Source of the DNA: JANNAT01 sp031384605
Lineage (GTDB): Bacteria > Pseudomonadota > Alphaproteobacteria > Rhodobacterales > Rhodobacteraceae
Assembly: GCA_031384605.1 (NCBI GenBank)
Contig: JANNAT010000141.1
Location: 1-64,000, forward strand
Direction of reading: 5' to 3'
Length of the DNA stretch: 64,000 nucleotides
Position numbers and translations under genes: made by a program. Positions 61,139 to 64,000 of the stretch are shown here, piece by piece. Each line of letters starts with the position of its first letter. Position 1 is the first letter of the stretch. Below the pieces are notes generated by a model that was not told where the DNA came from, searched no databases, and saw nothing but the letters and a program-made list of their open reading frames with translations.

Positions 61139-62074
61139 TTACCCATTGCTGCCAGCCTCGGACCCTTCGCTGCCGGGTTCTGGGGACACGGGGGGCTTGG
61201 GCGGGCCCATAACGGGCGGCAAGGCAATCAATGCCCCTGCATCGGTGATCGGCACCAGTTCATGGCTGCGCAAAACACGCAAAAATTCCAGCTTCTGGAA
61301 ATCGGCAGACAGTGCCACGCGCAGGCGATTATCGGTATCCTTCACAACTTTGCCAACCAGCAAGCCTGCCGGAAATACCCCGCCATCGCCCGATGATACC
61401 ACGATATCCCCGGCGCGCACCGAATCTGCGTCTTCCAAAAACTCCAGCGGGGGCAGGGCGGAATTATCCCCCGCCAGAATGGCCTTTTGCCCAGATGGCT
61501 GCACTGAAACCGGCACCCTACTGTTGCTGTCGGTCAGCAAGATCACACGGGCAGTTTGCCCGCCCACGCCGGATATCCGCCCCACCAACCCAATGCCGTC
61601 CATCGTGGCCCAGCCATCGCGGATGCCGTCGCGTTCGCCGACGTTAAGCAACACCGATTGGCGAAACGGGCTGCCGCTGTCGGCCAGCACAACGCCTGTC
61701 ACATGGGTTAATCGCGGGTCTAGCCGCACGTTCACCAAATCCAGCAGCCGCGCGTTTTTCTGTTCCAGTTGTAACGCGGCCTCTTTCCACGCCTTCATCT
61801 GGCGCAATTCCTCGCGCAACTGCTGGTTTTGCTCATAAAGCCGCGCATAGGATTGGTAATCATCCGCTATGCCCGCGCCCCAGGTCACCGGCGCCGAAGC
61901 CCACTGAAACGACGGCACAAAGCGGTCAACCAATGCGGTGCGAAAGCGTTCAACGCGGGCGCTGTCAATGCGCCACAAAAAAAACAGCCCGAGCAAGAAC
62001 AGCACCAAAAGCCCCACCAACACCCGTCGCAGCGGGCGTGAGAACTCTTCAGGATCGGTGCGGTTTCTTGCCAT
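61139..62074 (-). CDS. mreC: Rod-shape-determining protein MreC
   Basis: Bitopic membrane protein of 311 residues: membrane segment at about 15-35, a coiled coil (about 70-105, LYEQNQQLREELRQMKAWKEAALQLEQKNARLLDLV) and a periplasmic double beta-barrel domain with GVVLADSGSPFRQSVLLNVG and the conserved SSGDGGVFPAGLLVG. It bridges MreB, PBP2 and RodA. A Pro/Glu/Gly-rich tail of about 25 residues ends the protein. It lies 53 bp after mreB. Confidence 0.95.
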   Translation of the reverse strand: MARNRTDPEEFSRPLRRVLVGLLVLFLLGLFFLWRIDSARVERFRTALVDRFVPSFQWASAPVTWGAGIADDYQSYARLYEQNQQLREELRQMKAWKEAALQLEQKNARLLDLVNVRLDPRLTHVTGVVLADSGSPFRQSVLLNVGERDGIRDGWATMDGIGLVGRISGVGGQTARVILLTDSNSRVPVSVQPSGQKAILAGDNSALPPLEFLEDADSVRAGDIVVSSGDGGVFPAGLLVGKVVKDTDNRLRVALSADFQKLEFLRVLRSHELVPITDAGALIALPPVMGPPKPPVSPEPGSEGSEAGSNG

Positions 62075-62127
62075 TTGTGGCCCGTTTCATCTGCAATAGC
62101 CCCAAGGCACACCCCAAGGCCAACCGA

Positions 62128-63165
62128 TCAGCTGTCGTAATCAATCACATGTCGCAGTTGTTTTTCATATTCCAGCGCCTTGCCGGTGCCCAAAGCCACG
62201 CAGTTCAGCGGCTCATTCGCCACGGAAATCGACAGCCCGGTTTGTTCGCGCAAGCTTAGGTCCAGATCGCCCAACAGCGCCCCGCCGCCTGTCAGCATCA
62301 CGCCGCGATCAACGATATCAGCCGCCAAATCCGGCGGCGTGGTTTCCAGTGCCTGCATCACCGCATCGCAGATCTGCTGCACGGGTTCCGACAGCGCCTC
62401 GGCCACCTGGGCCTGATTGATCTCGGTTTCCTTCGGCACACCGTTCAACAGATCACGGCCTCGAATGGTCATCGAGGCACCCCGCCCATCATCGGGCATC
62501 CGCGCGGTGCCGATGCTGGTCTTGATGCGTTCTGCGGTCGACTCGCCGATCAACAGGTTCTGATGACGGCGCAGATAGGAAATGATCGCTTCGTCCATAC
62601 GATCCCCGCCCACACGCACCGAACGGGCATAAACAATGTCGCCTAAAGACAAAACTGCCACTTCGGTGGTGCCGCCGCCAATATCGACCACCATGTTGCC
62701 GGTGGGATCAGTGATCGGCATGCCCGCCCCAATCGCCGCGGCAATCGGTTCTGCGATCAATCCGGCGCGGCGTGCGCCCGCCGATAGAACAGACTGACGA
62801 ATGGCGCGCTTTTCCACCGGGGTGGCCCCGTGCGGCACGCAGACGATGATCTTGGGTTTGCTGAAGGTGGTGCGTTTGTGAACCTTGCGGATGAAATGCT
62901 TGATCATCTCTTCGGCGCTGTCGAAATCGGCGATCACCCCGTCGCGCATCGGCCTGATGGCTTGAATGGTGCCCGGCGTGCGGCCCAGCATCAGCTTGGC
63001 ATCCTCGCCCACCGCCAGAACCTGCTTTTTGCCGTCTTTGATGTGATAGGCCACCACCGACGGCTCGTTCAGCACAATGCCCTTGCCGCGCACGTAGACA
63101 AGCGTGTTGGCAGTGCCAAGATCAATTGCCATGTCAGAGGAAAACAGACTTGATAGTATCGACAT
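62128..63165 (-). CDS. mreB: Actin-like cell-shape protein MreB
   Basis: Actin-fold ATPase that forms membrane-bound filaments and guides lateral wall synthesis. From the ATG at 63165 the protein has 345 residues, the usual length, and starts MSILSSLFSSDMAIDLGTANTLVYV with an amphipathic membrane-binding N-terminus. In-frame starts up to 63249 would add residues not found in the family. Phosphate-1 (DMAIDLGTANT), phosphate-2 (MVVDIGGGTTEVAVL) and adenosine (MLTGGGALLGDLD) motifs are present. It heads the rod-shape operon, so the organism should be rod-shaped. Confidence 0.96.
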   Translation of the reverse strand: MSILSSLFSSDMAIDLGTANTLVYVRGKGIVLNEPSVVAYHIKDGKKQVLAVGEDAKLMLGRTPGTIQAIRPMRDGVIADFDSAEEMIKHFIRKVHKRTTFSKPKIIVCVPHGATPVEKRAIRQSVLSAGARRAGLIAEPIAAAIGAGMPITDPTGNMVVDIGGGTTEVAVLSLGDIVYARSVRVGGDRMDEAIISYLRRHQNLLIGESTAERIKTSIGTARMPDDGRGASMTIRGRDLLNGVPKETEINQAQVAEALSEPVQQICDAVMQALETTPPDLAADIVDRGVMLTGGGALLGDLDLSLREQTGLSISVANEPLNCVALGTGKALEYEKQLRHVIDYDS

Positions 63166-63701
63166 GGGCTGGTTGATCCTTACCCGCAACAAAGAAAGCG
63201 CCCGCGACTCAGGCGGGGCTGAAGCGGGCATCTTCATATAAAGACCCATACGGCCAAGCGAAAGAGCCTTGGTATGACAACTGGGCGCTTATCCGCCCTT
63301 TTGCCGGGGGTGGCGCTTATATTAAAAAATAACAACAAAAAGCCGATTTCTAGCGGTAAAATAGTTCTGATTTGTTCGATAATGATGAGTATGGCATCGC
63401 TCATCCGTCCAAGTTTCTTTTTGCAACGTCAATTTTGGCTGCCAATTCTATGCCAAACGACCCCGCACGACTGTAATAAAGCGCTGCGCACAGCCTTCCG
63501 CTGATACCACCAGTCTGCAACACCTGCCCGATATTTTGCGCAGTGATCCACCTTTGCGTCGGGCATCGGCAACGGGTCAGGCAACCGGCGGTGGCAAAAA
63601 TATGCGGCGGGGCACAGCAAACCATGCGGCGTGCGCGATCATTTGCGATTTGACCGAACAGCGGCAGCTTTGCATAGTGATCAAATAATCTGGTGAGACA
63701 T
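63166..63701. other. Long intergenic region upstream of mreB
   Basis: 536 bp separate mreB from the divergent SDR gene. The part near 63300-63420 is AT-rich and probably contains the mreB operon promoter. Open frames seen here are antisense extensions of the SDR gene or lack any family signal. I see no tRNA, riboswitch or strong hairpin. Confidence 0.4.
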
Positions 63702-64000
63702 ATGCTGACAGTGACGGGGCGCGTGGCGCTGATAACGGGGTGCGGCAGTGATGGCGGCATCGGTTTTGCGATTGCCCGCGCACTGGTGGCCGGTGGGGCA
63801 AAAGTGGCGATCACCGCCACGACCGCCCGCATTCATACCCGCGCGGCAGAACTGGGCGGGGTGTTCGCGCATATCGCCGATCTGACTGATCCTGTCGCCG
63901 TGGCGGGTTTGTTTGCGGCAATCACCACAGCCCTTGGCCCGGTGGAAATTCTGATCAACAACGCAGGCATGGTGCAATCGGGTAAATCCGCCAGACGCGC
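63702..64000 (+). CDS. Short-chain dehydrogenase/reductase (3' truncated by window edge)
   Basis: N-terminal 99 residues of an SDR-family oxidoreductase. The start ATG at 63702 follows a GGTGAG sequence. The Rossmann motif LITGCGSDGGIGFAIARAL is at about residues 10-28; it has an extra residue relative to the classical TGxxxGIG spacing. An acidic DLTD sits at about 64-67 and the structural NNAG motif at 86-89. The catalytic Ser, Tyr and Lys lie beyond the window, so the substrate cannot be inferred. Confidence 0.88.
   Translation, partial: MLTVTGRVALITGCGSDGGIGFAIARALVAGGAKVAITATTARIHTRAAELGGVFAHIADLTDPVAVAGLFAAITTALGPVEILINNAGMVQSGKSARR

Noticed and set aside
63401..63832. Minus-strand open frame upstream of mreB
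   Set aside because: It overlaps the SDR gene start and has no family signal; the SDR reading has a clear Rossmann motif.
1..64000. tRNA, rRNA, CRISPR array, prophage or insertion sequence
   Set aside because: I looked for tRNA T-loop motifs, regularly spaced repeats, transposases and integrases and found none. The GTAG doublets are only 60-64 bp and non-coding.

Overview
The window looks like a chromosomal segment of a marine-type alphaproteobacterium of the Rhodobacteraceae (Roseobacter group). This rests on a high-GC, densely packed gene set with many 4-bp ATGA overlaps, a complete beta-hydroxyaspartate cycle operon (bhcABCD with divergent bhcR), a YcjX/YcjF pair, a BKACE (DUF849) protein, a DUF849/GNAT pair and the alphaproteobacterial mreBCD-mrdA-rodA order. 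The assignment comes from gene content only; no rRNA or tRNA gene was found.

Layout. 1-4.5 kb: end of an argE-like deacylase, ycjX-ycjF, truA and a small membrane protein. 4.5-8.8 kb: acs followed by an MHS-type MFS transporter with two unusual insertions. 9.2-17.1 kb: first half of a polysaccharide locus (beta-helix protein, CapD/WbpM-like dehydratase, YjbH, YjbF and a YjbE-like peptide). 17.2-22.6 kb: bhcDCBA and bhcR. 22.7-23.7 kb: a divergent GAPDH/Epd-family enzyme. 23.8-27.5 kb: second half of the polysaccharide locus (Wzc-, Wzb- and Wza-like). 27.8-31.2 kb: GNAT and BKACE proteins, a serine-beta-lactamase-fold protein and proline iminopeptidase. 31.4-38.5 kb: a dipeptide-type ABC importer with an M19 dipeptidase and a CbiX-like chelatase. 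38.6-44.8 kb: TetR, AruH-like aminotransferase, AruI-like ThDP decarboxylase, class III aminotransferase and a glutamine-synthetase-like ligase. 45-49.2 kb: CDF transporter, SH3 protein, 2-hydroxyacid dehydrogenase, TerC protein and sulfotransferase-like protein. 49.2-56.4 kb: a catabolic operon (N-formylglutamate amidohydrolase, glutamine-synthetase-like ligase, aldehyde dehydrogenase, iron alcohol dehydrogenase, DadA-like oxidoreductase) opposite an RpiR regulator. 56.5-63.2 kb: GhrA-like reductase and the rod-shape operon. 63.7 kb to the end: start of an SDR gene.

How the genes fit together. Much of the metabolism converges on C2 compounds. acs plus the MFS transporter would bring in and activate acetate or a related acid. 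bhcABCD turns glyoxylate into oxaloacetate. The 49-55 kb operon could take an amino-alcohol or amine through gamma-glutamyl intermediates to an amino acid such as glycine and then glyoxylate. Two 2-hydroxyacid dehydrogenases (46.6 and 56.5 kb) resemble glyoxylate/hydroxypyruvate reductases. The peptidases and dipeptide importer form a separate peptide-salvage block.

Most notable non-coding structure: two GTAG-headed double hairpins with the architecture of REP doublets (BIMEs), at 18246-18309 and 53053-53112. Each lies 8-11 bp after a stop codon inside a catabolic operon. A second, unrelated repeat pair lies at 36623-36661 and 38513-38551.
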